Source: Chitinophagaceae bacterium
GTDB taxonomy: Bacteria; Bacteroidota; Bacteroidia; Chitinophagales; Chitinophagaceae
Reading direction: 5' to 3'
Assembly: GCA_018061385.1 (NCBI GenBank)
Contig: JAGOUF010000108.1
Coordinates: 1 to 7,295 of the forward strand
Length of the DNA: 7,295 bases
Position 1 is the first letter of the stretch. Each line of letters opens with the position of its first letter. Position numbers and translations under genes: made by a program. This document shows positions 1-6,402 of this stretch, piece by piece. Under the pieces are notes generated by a model, which saw nothing but the letters and a program-made list of their open reading frames with translations, was not told the DNA's origin and did not search any database.

Positions 1-66
1 GTATTAAAATGAGTAGACATATCGTTGCTTTTAAAAGTAATAATAATAAAATATTGATGAAGTAAA

Positions 67-97
67 TTGAAATATATTTTGATACAGCTTATTTTTT
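67..97 (+). promoter_or_regulatory. Weak candidate Bacteroidota-type promoter for the potassium channel gene
   Basis: A TTG at 67-69 is followed after 20 bases by TATTTTTT at 90-97. This resembles the Bacteroidota sigma-factor pattern of a -33 TTG and a -7 TAnnTTTG, with the final G replaced by T. Transcription would then begin near 103, leaving a leader of about 38 bases before the TTG start at 141. In DNA this rich in T such a match can arise by chance, so this is only a candidate. Confidence 0.22.
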
Positions 98-140
98 TTC
101 GCTAAACATTATTTACATTCATTGTTCAAACCAAATTAAC

Positions 141-1160
141 TTGAGAAAAGTATCTCCATTGTTTTTATGGATATTTATAATTCTGTGTATTTGCACAACA
201 GGAGTTGTAGGTTTTATGGTTATTGAAGGGTATCGGTTTTTAGATGCATTGTTTATGACTGTAATTACCATAACAACCATTGGTTATGGAGAGGTTCATC
301 CTTTGTCTGATAATGGTAAAACATTTTCCATCATACTCATTTTACTTTCATTCTCAACATTCACGTATGTATTGGCAAAGCTTACACAGTATTTTGCAAG
401 TGGCGAAATGAAGTTGTATTTTAAAAATAAAAAAATCATGAACACATTAGATCACTTATCTGAGCATGTAATAATTTGTGGCTTTGGTAGAAATGGACAA
501 CAAGCCGCTAAAACATTAATTGGTCATAAGATACCATTTGTTGTTATAGATAGAGACGATATTAATTTGGATTCTTTCAAACAAACAAATCATGTACACC
601 ACAATTTATTGTGCATCAGTGGCGATGCAACGGAAGATTTAGTACTAAAAAAAGCAGGTATAGAAAGAGCTAGTAGTTTAATTTGTTCTTTACCAACTGA
701 TGCTGATAATGTGTTTATTGTTTTATCTGCAAGAGCATTAAACAACAACCTACGTATTATTAGTAGAGCTTCAAAAGCATCATCTATTCAAAAATTAAAA
801 AAAGCTGGAGCCAACAATGTAATAATGCCAGATAAAATTGGTGGCACTCACATGGCTACTTTAGTTAGTAAGCCAGATGTTGTTGAGTTTATTGATTTTT
901 TAAGTGGAGAAGAAGCCGAAAGTATTAATATAGAAAGTATAGATTTTGAATTAATTCCAAAAGAAATACAACCTTCTACATTGGCAAATATTATGGCTTG
1001 GAAAAGTACAGGGGTAAATTGTATTGCAGTAAAAGATGAGTACGGACGATTTTTAATTAATCCACCAACAGATTTATTGTTAAAAGTTGGGATGAAGATG
1101 ATTTTATTAGGCACTAAGCTCCAAATTGCAGCTATGAAACAAAACGTAGATAACGTTTAA
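141..1160 (+). CDS. Two-TM potassium channel with cytoplasmic RCK (TrkA-N/TrkA-C) domain
   Basis: This 339-residue inner-membrane protein is predicted to pass K+ under control of a cytoplasmic nucleotide- or ion-binding RCK domain, as in MthK and YugO-type channels of similar length. TM1 spans about residues 6-27. A pore helix leads to the filter TIGYG at 46-50, and TM2 spans about 60-83. The RCK Rossmann fold starts near 108, with GFGRNG at 114-119 and acidic D137 at the end of strand 2, which suits NAD(H). The segment ISGDAT follows at 159-164. A TrkA-C-like domain fills about 245-330. The start is TTG. The frame is open back to a stop at 63-65 with no ATG, and the first internal ATG (residue 25) would delete TM1, so TTG is preferred. 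No Shine-Dalgarno sequence is visible. The ligand that gates it cannot be read from the sequence. Confidence 0.9.
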   Translation: MRKVSPLFLWIFIILCICTTGVVGFMVIEGYRFLDALFMTVITITTIGYGEVHPLSDNGKTFSIILILLSFSTFTYVLAKLTQYFASGEMKLYFKNKKIMNTLDHLSEHVIICGFGRNGQQAAKTLIGHKIPFVVIDRDDINLDSFKQTNHVHHNLLCISGDATEDLVLKKAGIERASSLICSLPTDADNVFIVLSARALNNNLRIISRASKASSIQKLKKAGANNVIMPDKIGGTHMATLVSKPDVVEFIDFLSGEEAESINIESIDFELIPKEIQPSTLANIMAWKSTGVNCIAVKDEYGRFLINPPTDLLLKVGMKMILLGTKLQIAAMKQNVDNV

Positions 1161-1275
1161 ACGAAAACGATTGCGTAAAACAATAAATCATATTTAATTG
1201 CTTTGTTCAATTTGTAGTATTTTGCTAACCGAATTATTTACAAAGGAAATTATTCCCTAACAGATTAATGCTAAT

Positions 1276-2850
1276 ATGATGAGTGAAAAAATGAGTAAGT
1301 ATCGGTGGACAATTTGTTCACTTTTGTTTTTTGCAACTACAATTAATTATTTAGACAGGCAAGTACTTTCCTTAACGTGGAAAGATTTTATTGTTCCAGA
1401 GTTTCATTGGAACAACACTGATTACGGAAATATAACAGCTATTTTTTCTATTGTTTATGCAGTTTCTATGCTTTTTGCTGGCAGGTTCGTAGATAAATTA
1501 GATACCAAAAAAGGATTTCTTTGGGCAATTGGAATTTGGAGTATTGGTGCTTGTTTACATGCATATTGTGGCATTGCAACTTCAGGTGTGTTAACAGGTA
1601 AATGGTTTGTTGGTTTTGAAGGAGCTAAAGATGCAATTGCAACAGTTAGCAATGTTTCGCAAATTGCAACAGTTAGCGTTACCTTATTCATTATAGCAAG
1701 AATTGTGTTAGCAATAGGAGAAGCAGGAAATTTTCCTGCAGCAATTAAAGCCACTGCAGAATATTTTCCAAAAAAAGATAGAGGTTTAGCCACCAGCATT
1801 TTTAATGCAGGTGCAACTGTTGGGGCTTTGGCAGCACCATTAACCATTCCTTTTATTGCAGAAGCCTATGGTTGGGAAATGTCTTTTCTTTTAATTGGTT
1901 TACTCGGATTTATTTGGATGGGATTTTGGGTATTCATGTACAAAAAACCTGAAGCACATCCAAAAGTTTCAAAAGAAGAATTGGCATACATTCAACAAGA
2001 CGATTTGTTAGATGAAGTTCGTCCTGCATCAACGAATACAAAAATTACTTTTGCAAAAGCATTTCAATACAAACAAACTTGGGCTTTTGCTGTAGGTAAG
2101 TTTATGACAGATGGCGTTTGGTGGTTCTTTTTATTTTGGACACCTGCTTATTTAAGTTCAGTATACGGACTTACGTCTGCTCAAAGTGCACCTCAAATAT
2201 TTGTATTGTACACCATTACTTTATTATCCATTATTGGTGGTTGGTTACCAACTTATTTTGTAGAGAAAAAAGGGATGAATCCTTATGCAGGAAGAATGAA
2301 AGCCATGTTAATCTTTGCTTTCTTTCCATTGTTGGCTTTGTTAGCACAACCATTGGGTCATATTTCAGTATGGATTCCTGTTATTATTATTGGTATTGCT
2401 GCAGCAGCACATCAAGCATGGTCGGCCAATATTTTTTCAACAGTTGGCGATATGTTTCCAAAATCTGCAATTGCAACCATTACTGGTATTGGTGGTATGG
2501 CAGGCGGTATTGGTTCTTTTTTAATTAATAAAGGTTCGGGAGTATTGTTTGATTTTACACAAAAAAATTGGAGTACAGTCAACGGAAAACCATTGCTAGA
2601 ACAATATCCTCAATTGGTAAATGCGGATACTGCTAAAGTTTTTCTTGAACAACAAGCCACACAATTAAATACAAAAGTTGGAAATATTGAAGACCTTTTA
2701 AAAGCATTATCAAGTACAGGAAACGTAGTTGTAAATGGCATTAACTCTGGCTATATGATTATTTTTGCCATTTGTTCTGTTGCCTATTTAATAGGTTGGG
2801 TTATTATGAAATCTTTAGTTCCAAAATATAAAGTAATCACAGATTTGTAG
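1276..2850 (+). CDS. exuT: MFS sugar-acid (hexuronate) transporter, ExuT-like
   Basis: This 524-residue inner-membrane protein is probably a proton-coupled importer of galacturonate, glucuronate or a related sugar acid, of the anion:cation symporter branch of the MFS. The N-terminal TM1 ends in NYLDRQVLSL (residues 24-33). A motif-A loop GRFVDKLDTKKG lies at 69-80. The most family-typical stretch is GEAGNFPAAIKATAEYFPKK at 148-167. A central cytoplasmic loop lies at about 222-265, and GIGGMAGGIGSF at 404-415 marks TM11. It is longer than the usual 430-450 residues because of about 30 extra residues between TM3 and TM4 (about 100-134) and about 65 between TM11 and TM12 (about 424-489), both expected outside the membrane. 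Start codons at residues 1, 2 and 6 are all possible, and no ribosome-binding site decides between them. The sugar-acid assignment rests on family resemblance plus the KDG kinase downstream; the exact substrate is not determined. Confidence 0.85.
   Translation: MMSEKMSKYRWTICSLLFFATTINYLDRQVLSLTWKDFIVPEFHWNNTDYGNITAIFSIVYAVSMLFAGRFVDKLDTKKGFLWAIGIWSIGACLHAYCGIATSGVLTGKWFVGFEGAKDAIATVSNVSQIATVSVTLFIIARIVLAIGEAGNFPAAIKATAEYFPKKDRGLATSIFNAGATVGALAAPLTIPFIAEAYGWEMSFLLIGLLGFIWMGFWVFMYKKPEAHPKVSKEELAYIQQDDLLDEVRPASTNTKITFAKAFQYKQTWAFAVGKFMTDGVWWFFLFWTPAYLSSVYGLTSAQSAPQIFVLYTITLLSIIGGWLPTYFVEKKGMNPYAGRMKAMLIFAFFPLLALLAQPLGHISVWIPVIIIGIAAAAHQAWSANIFSTVGDMFPKSAIATITGIGGMAGGIGSFLINKGSGVLFDFTQKNWSTVNGKPLLEQYPQLVNADTAKVFLEQQATQLNTKVGNIEDLLKALSSTGNVVVNGINSGYMIIFAICSVAYLIGWVIMKSLVPKYKVITDL
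1635..1677 (+). repeat. In-frame direct repeat, 16-bp identical copies, 27-bp period
   Basis: The 16 bases at 1635-1650 recur exactly at 1662-1677, offset by 27 bases (nine codons), so the peptide IATVS appears at residues 121-125 and 130-134 of the transporter. A shorter relic, attgcaac at 1573-1580, encodes a third IAT in the same frame. The repeat lies in the extra loop between TM3 and TM4, where family members usually have only a few residues, and looks like a small internal duplication. Confidence 0.85.
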
Positions 2851-2868
2851 TATATTGCAATATCATCT

Positions 2869-2913
2869 AAGCCTGCACTTATTACCTATATGTAATTAGA
2901 TGCAGGCTTTTTT
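2869..2913 (+). terminator. Intrinsic terminator after the transporter gene
   Basis: The arms aagcctgca (2869-2877) and tgcaggctt (2901-2909) form a perfect 9-bp stem. An upper stem attac/gtaat (2881-2885 with 2892-2896) sits above small internal loops, and six T residues follow at 2908-2913. It begins 18 bases after the transporter stop codon and ends 31 bases before the kinase ATG, on the strand that both genes use. It should therefore end most transporter transcripts, or act as a partial stop or attenuator ahead of the kinase. Confidence 0.88.
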
Positions 2914-2944
2914 CGTTTCAATATTTATCTTTTAAATTAACCCT

Positions 2945-3958
2945 ATGCTAAAAAAGAAAGTGCTTTGTTTTGGTGAGTTGTTGTTGCGAATTTCTCCTGC
3001 ACCAAATGATGAAGCTATGGGCAAACATCCCATGTTATTGTACATGGGTGGTGCAGAAGCCAATGTAGCTACTGCTTTAGCTGGTTGGAATGTGCCTGTA
3101 AAATATTGTACAGTGTTGCCCGATAATTTTATGAGCCATCATATCATTGATTTTTTAGAATACAAAGGCATTTACACTTCTTCAATTGTATTTGCTGGAA
3201 ATAGAATTGGCTTGTATTATTTGGAACGTGGAGCCGATTTAAAAGGAAGTATGGTATACGACAGAGATCATTCATCATTTGCTCAATTAAAAAGAGGAAT
3301 GATTGATTGGGATAAAGTATTGAGAGATGTTGATTGGTTTAATTTTTCAGCCATAAGCCCTGCATTAAGTGAAAATGTTGCCGATGTTTGTTTAGAAGCT
3401 TTAGAAGCAGCAGCTCAAAAAAATATTACCGTTTCTGTTGATTTAAATTATAGAGCTAGGCTTTGGAAATACGGAAAGCAACCTATAGAAATAATGCCCA
3501 AACTGCTTGAATACTGCAATGTAGTAATGGGTAATATTTGGAGTGCCAATAGTTTATTGGGATTAAATGTAGATGAACATATACATACCAATAGTAGCAA
3601 ACAAAAGTATATAGCACATGCACAAGCAACTGCAGAAGCAATTGTGGAAAAATTTCCAAGAGTAAAAACTGTTGCCAATACTTTTAGGTTTGATCATGAT
3701 GGAGACAATGTATTGTATTATACCCATTTATTTGATAAAGGAACACATGCTCAATCGGCTGATTTTACTTGTAAAGGTGTTGTAGATAGAAGTGGAAGTG
3801 GCGATTGTTTTATGGCTGGAATAATTTATGGATTGTACAATCAAAATTCATCTCAAGAAATATTGGATTACGCTACAGCTGCTGCTTTTGGTAAGTTACA
3901 AGAGTATGGCGATAGTACTGGTCAAGATATTTTAAGCATTAAAAAAATGAAACAGTAA
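2945..3958 (+). CDS. kdgK: 2-keto-3-deoxygluconate (KDG) kinase, PfkB/ribokinase family
   Basis: This cytosolic kinase is predicted to convert 2-keto-3-deoxygluconate and ATP to KDPG, the step before KDPG aldolase in uronate catabolism. Its 337 residues fit the family's usual 310-340. The substrate-side motif GGAEANVA lies at 35-42, YYLERGA at 91-97 and VYDRDHSSF at 104-112. SVDLNYRARLW at 164-174 is typical of KDG kinases rather than fructokinases or ribokinases. The PfkB signature DRSGSGD at 281-287 provides the anion hole and the catalytic base D287; it varies from the textbook DTxGAGD. The gene follows the ExuT-like transporter, which supports the substrate, but a terminator separates them. 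No eda (KDPG aldolase) gene adjoins it in the window. Its ATG is preceded by an A/T-rich leader without a Shine-Dalgarno sequence. A related sugar-acid kinase specificity is the main alternative. Confidence 0.87.
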   Translation: MLKKKVLCFGELLLRISPAPNDEAMGKHPMLLYMGGAEANVATALAGWNVPVKYCTVLPDNFMSHHIIDFLEYKGIYTSSIVFAGNRIGLYYLERGADLKGSMVYDRDHSSFAQLKRGMIDWDKVLRDVDWFNFSAISPALSENVADVCLEALEAAAQKNITVSVDLNYRARLWKYGKQPIEIMPKLLEYCNVVMGNIWSANSLLGLNVDEHIHTNSSKQKYIAHAQATAEAIVEKFPRVKTVANTFRFDHDGDNVLYYTHLFDKGTHAQSADFTCKGVVDRSGSGDCFMAGIIYGLYNQNSSQEILDYATAAAFGKLQEYGDSTGQDILSIKKMKQ

Positions 3959-3961
3959 GTA

Positions 3962-4633
3962 TTATTTTACTTTATTGATAGATTCTTTAATCACTTTATC
4001 ATAATCTATAAACATTTCAAAAAATACTTTAATTGGAATAAATATCAGCATAAAAATTTTGCCCTCTTTTTCTACCATTAATACAAAAGTGCCAAGTATG
4101 ATTACAAATTGTTGTACAAAAATTCTTTTGTATGGCCTAAACATTAACTCATTTAGGTTGGCTGTTTTGTAACTACCAGTCATTATAAAATCTTTTATAA
4201 TGCCCAATATATAAGTTGCAACAAATAACCCTAAAAAAGCAACTGCATAGCTTGGTAAAAGAGTATTAAATTTAAATAATAAATCAAGCACCGTAATTTT
4301 CAGCCCATTTATGCTCATAATGGATAGAAAAATAAATAGTTGAACAAGCACAAAAAATCCATAATGAAACAAGAAGAAAAACATGAACACATAACCAGAT
4401 TGTTGTGTTGAATAGTTTGTGCTACTCTGCCAAGTGTCTGTCTTTTTATACAATGTAGTTAACCACATTTGCAAAAAATTAAATACACCAATGATTACAG
4501 TTTCTAAGCAAAAAATTAGAAAAATAATTTTTGCATCCCAATGCAACATCCACACGCCCCCAATAGCAAAAATATTGCTTGCAATAATTAGCCAATCGGT
4601 AATAGAAAATGATCGTTTTAAGAATTGTTTCAT
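3962..4633 (-). CDS. Six-TM membrane protein resembling the DUF6498 family, function unknown
   Basis: This 223-residue protein has about six hydrophobic segments: residues 12-30, 36-58, 80-106, 126-148, 170-188 and 190-208. From memory it matches the layout of DUF6498, uncharacterised integral membrane proteins. The features are a conserved acid inside TM2 (E44, in CLETVIIGVFN), an HYGFF motif in TM3 (90-94), and PYKRIF at 167-172 before TM5. The acid and histidine inside membrane segments could be functional, but no activity is known to me and none is proposed. The gene runs opposite to its neighbours: its stop is 3 bp from the kinase stop, and its ATG faces the isoaspartyl peptidase across 99 bp. 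Nothing suggests an operon partner. The family assignment needs a profile search; that it is a real membrane protein gene is much surer. Confidence 0.8.
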   Translation of the reverse strand: MKQFLKRSFSITDWLIIASNIFAIGGVWMLHWDAKIIFLIFCLETVIIGVFNFLQMWLTTLYKKTDTWQSSTNYSTQQSGYVFMFFFLFHYGFFVLVQLFIFLSIMSINGLKITVLDLLFKFNTLLPSYAVAFLGLFVATYILGIIKDFIMTGSYKTANLNELMFRPYKRIFVQQFVIILGTFVLMVEKEGKIFMLIFIPIKVFFEMFIDYDKVIKESINKVK

Positions 4634-4663
4634 GTATTAAATTAATCTTGCAAAATATTTCAT

Positions 4664-4703
4664 TTAAAACTACTGTACAATACCATAAAGTACTTAGTTT
4701 TAA
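4664..4703. promoter_or_regulatory. Inverted repeat centred in the divergent intergenic region; candidate operator with paired -7 elements
   Basis: The arms TTAAAACTA (4664-4672) and TAGTTTTAA (4695-4703) are exact reverse complements. Nested inside them is GTAC at 4675-4678 and 4690-4693. The centre, 4683.5, falls on the middle of the 99-bp gap (4634-4732). Each arm reads TAGTTTTA outward, which is one base from the Bacteroidota -7 consensus TAnnTTTG. Each lies about 30 bp from its start codon: 4633 on the minus strand, 4733 on the plus strand. On the plus strand a CTG at 4673-4675 sits 19 bases upstream, in place of the -33 TTG; no good -33 is seen on the minus strand. It may be a divergent promoter pair, a binding site for a dimeric regulator, or both. 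Confidence 0.4.
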
Positions 4704-4732
4704 TTAGATAAAATAAATATAGAAAGTAATAT

Positions 4733-5677
4733 ATGAATACTTACACAATAACCATTCATGGCGGTGCAGGAACTATTTTAAAAGAAGATATGTCAGCCGA
4801 TTTAGAACAAGCTTATAAAGATGCTTTGCAAGAAGCATTGGATGCTGGTTATAATATTTTGGCCAACAATGGCTCTGCTGTTGAAGCTGTGAACATTGCA
4901 GTGATGAAACTTGAAAACAATGTATTGTTTAATGCAGGACGAGGTTCGGTTTTTACAAAAAAAGGTGAACATGAAATGGATGCTTCTATTATGGATGGAA
5001 GCAATTTAATGGCAGGTGCAGTTGCTGGTGTAAAAAATGTAGTCAATCCTGTTGAGCTTGCTAAAACTGTAATGTTAGAAAGCGATCATGTTTTTTTAAG
5101 TGGGGGCGGAGCGGTAGATTTTGCTTTACAAAAAGGGGTTGCTTTGGCTGGCGATAATTATTTTTTCACTCAATTTAGATACGATCAATGGACGTTGGTA
5201 CGTGATAGCAACAACACTAGTTTAGATCACAATACTAAGGTTGATACACTCATGAAAAATAAAAAATTTGGAACAGTTGGAGCAGCTGCATGTGATGCTT
5301 TTGGCAATATTGCTGCAGCAACAAGTACAGGAGGAATGACGAACAAAAGGTACAATCGTATTGGCGATACGCCAGTTATTGGAAGTGGCACTTATGCCAA
5401 CAACAACACTTGTGCAATTAGTTGTACAGGTCATGGAGAGTTATTTATTAAGGCTGTTGCAGCTTACGATGTAAGTTGTTTAATGGAATACAAAGGCTTG
5501 AGTTTACAAGATGCCATGAACATTGTTGTAAACGATAAATTGGTAAAAATTAATGGCGAAGGTGGAATGATTGGCGTTGATGCAAAAGGCAATCATGCTA
5601 TGCTATTTAATAGTGAAGGAATGTACAGAGCTGTAAAAAATAGCAAAGGACTAAATGAAATTGGTATTTATAAATAA
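4733..5677 (+). CDS. iaaA: Isoaspartyl peptidase / L-asparaginase (Ntn-hydrolase, type III)
   Basis: This enzyme is predicted to hydrolyse beta-aspartyl (isoaspartyl) dipeptides and, less specifically, L-asparagine. It is made as an inactive precursor that cuts itself before a threonine to give alpha and beta subunits. Of 314 residues (E. coli IaaA has about 320), HGGAG lies at 9-13 and NAGRGSV at 68-74. The self-cleavage site is FGTVG, with nucleophile T181 (codon 5273-5275). Further active-site candidates that line up with the family are T199 (STGG), R209 and D212 (RIGD), and T232-G233. There is no signal peptide, so it should be cytoplasmic, unlike the secreted glycosylasparaginases of some Bacteroidota. 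A weak AGAAAG at 4721-4726, six bases before the ATG, supports this start. It stands alone, divergent from the DUF6498-like gene and convergent with the two-component operon. Confidence 0.93.
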   Translation: MNTYTITIHGGAGTILKEDMSADLEQAYKDALQEALDAGYNILANNGSAVEAVNIAVMKLENNVLFNAGRGSVFTKKGEHEMDASIMDGSNLMAGAVAGVKNVVNPVELAKTVMLESDHVFLSGGGAVDFALQKGVALAGDNYFFTQFRYDQWTLVRDSNNTSLDHNTKVDTLMKNKKFGTVGAAACDAFGNIAAATSTGGMTNKRYNRIGDTPVIGSGTYANNNTCAISCTGHGELFIKAVAAYDVSCLMEYKGLSLQDAMNIVVNDKLVKINGEGGMIGVDAKGNHAMLFNSEGMYRAVKNSKGLNEIGIYK

Positions 5678-5706
5678 GTGGAAATTACAAGTAATGTAGT
5701 CACCAT

Positions 5707-6402
5707 TTAAGAATTACTAGCACTCAGCAATCTTTCATAAACATCTGCATAGCTACTGCCAATGGGTATTTCTTTACCAGCAACTTGAACTTTGTTTTTA
5801 CTAAATTTTTCAACTTTATGTAAAGGAATGATGTAGGATCTGTGAATTCTCACAAACAAATTTTCTGGAAGTTTCTCAAGTACACCTTTTAAGGTCATGA
5901 GTGTTAAAACAGGATAAGGCTTAATATGAATTTTTATATAATCATCTAAAGCTTCAATTAAATCAATGTCTTTTAAATTAATTTTCATCATCTCATAATT
6001 CACTTTTACATAAATACTGCTCATTTGTAAATCTTGAGATGCTAAAAATTCTATGTATTCTTTGGCTTTATAAATAGCTTTTAAAAAACGGTCATATTCA
6101 AATGGCTTCAACAAATAATCAACTGCATCAACATTAAAACCATCTACAGCATAGTCTTTAAATGCTGTAGTAAATATTACTGGAGGTTTGGTGGTTAAAC
6201 TTTTATAAAATTGTACACCATTTATATCGGGCATTTGGATATCTAAAAAAAGCAAATCAACTTTATTGTGTTTTAAATAGTCTTTTGCTTCATCTGGATT
6301 GGTAAACACTTTATCTAATTGCAAGTAAGAAATTTTGCTACAATATTGTACAATTACTTGCAATGCCAAAGGCTCATCATCTAATGCTATACAATGTATC
6401 AT
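5707..6402 (-). CDS. LytTR-family response regulator
   Basis: This is a 231-residue cytoplasmic transcription factor that should be phosphorylated by the adjacent sensor kinase. The receiver domain covers about residues 1-118. It has the acidic pocket D8-D9-E10, phospho-acceptor D54 in LFLDIQMP (codon 6241-6243), T78/T79 as the switch position, and K99 in LLKPFE. A LytTR DNA-binding domain occupies about 129-229, with the characteristic FVRIHRSYIIPL at 183-194. All canonical phosphotransfer residues are present. The ATG overlaps the kinase stop as ATGA (6399-6402), so translation is probably coupled. LytTR regulators usually bind paired direct repeats; none was recognised in this window, so its target genes remain unknown. 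The stop lies 29 bp from that of the convergent peptidase gene, with no convincing terminator between them. Confidence 0.95.
   Translation of the reverse strand: MIHCIALDDEPLALQVIVQYCSKISYLQLDKVFTNPDEAKDYLKHNKVDLLFLDIQMPDINGVQFYKSLTTKPPVIFTTAFKDYAVDGFNVDAVDYLLKPFEYDRFLKAIYKAKEYIEFLASQDLQMSSIYVKVNYEMMKINLKDIDLIEALDDYIKIHIKPYPVLTLMTLKGVLEKLPENLFVRIHRSYIIPLHKVEKFSKNKVQVAGKEIPIGSSYADVYERLLSASNS

Noticed and set aside
39..51. Short TAA-type trinucleotide run.
   Set aside because: It has only about four units in AT-rich non-coding DNA and is expected by chance.
3..65. Short open frame at the left edge ending in TAA at 63-65, possibly the tail of an upstream plus-strand gene; also an ATG on the minus strand at 20-18 that could open a divergent gene.
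   Set aside because: Only about 20 or 6 codons are visible, with no recognisable motif in either, so neither can be supported.
1161..1275. Possible terminator and promoter between the channel and transporter genes (imperfect aacaa...ttgtt pairing; TTG at 1198-1200 and a TATTTTG near 1218).
   Set aside because: The stem is weak and has no T-run; the promoter-like elements miss the TAnnTTTG register and the spacer is only 17 bases.
1455..1847. 130-codon minus-strand open frame opposite the transporter gene.
   Set aside because: It is an antisense shadow of conserved MFS coding sequence, with no leader or independent support.
2118..2528. 136-codon plus-strand open frame inside the transporter gene.
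   Set aside because: It lies in another frame of a clearly coding MFS gene, is rich in Cys, Tyr and Trp, and resembles no protein family; it is an out-of-frame shadow.
3785..3805. Non-canonical DRSGSGD signature in the KDG kinase, considered as a sign of lost activity.
   Set aside because: The essential glycines and catalytic Asp are intact, and Ser in place of Ala is, as far as I recall, common in Bacteroidota KDG kinases.
4419..4640. 73-codon plus-strand frame overlapping the start of the DUF6498-like gene.
   Set aside because: It is antisense to a membrane protein with consistent TM pattern and has no family signal.
5684..5695. attac-aa-gtaat inverted repeat between the convergent peptidase and response regulator genes.
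   Set aside because: The 2-base loop is too tight, the stem is short and AT-rich, and there is no T-run on either strand, so it is not a credible terminator.
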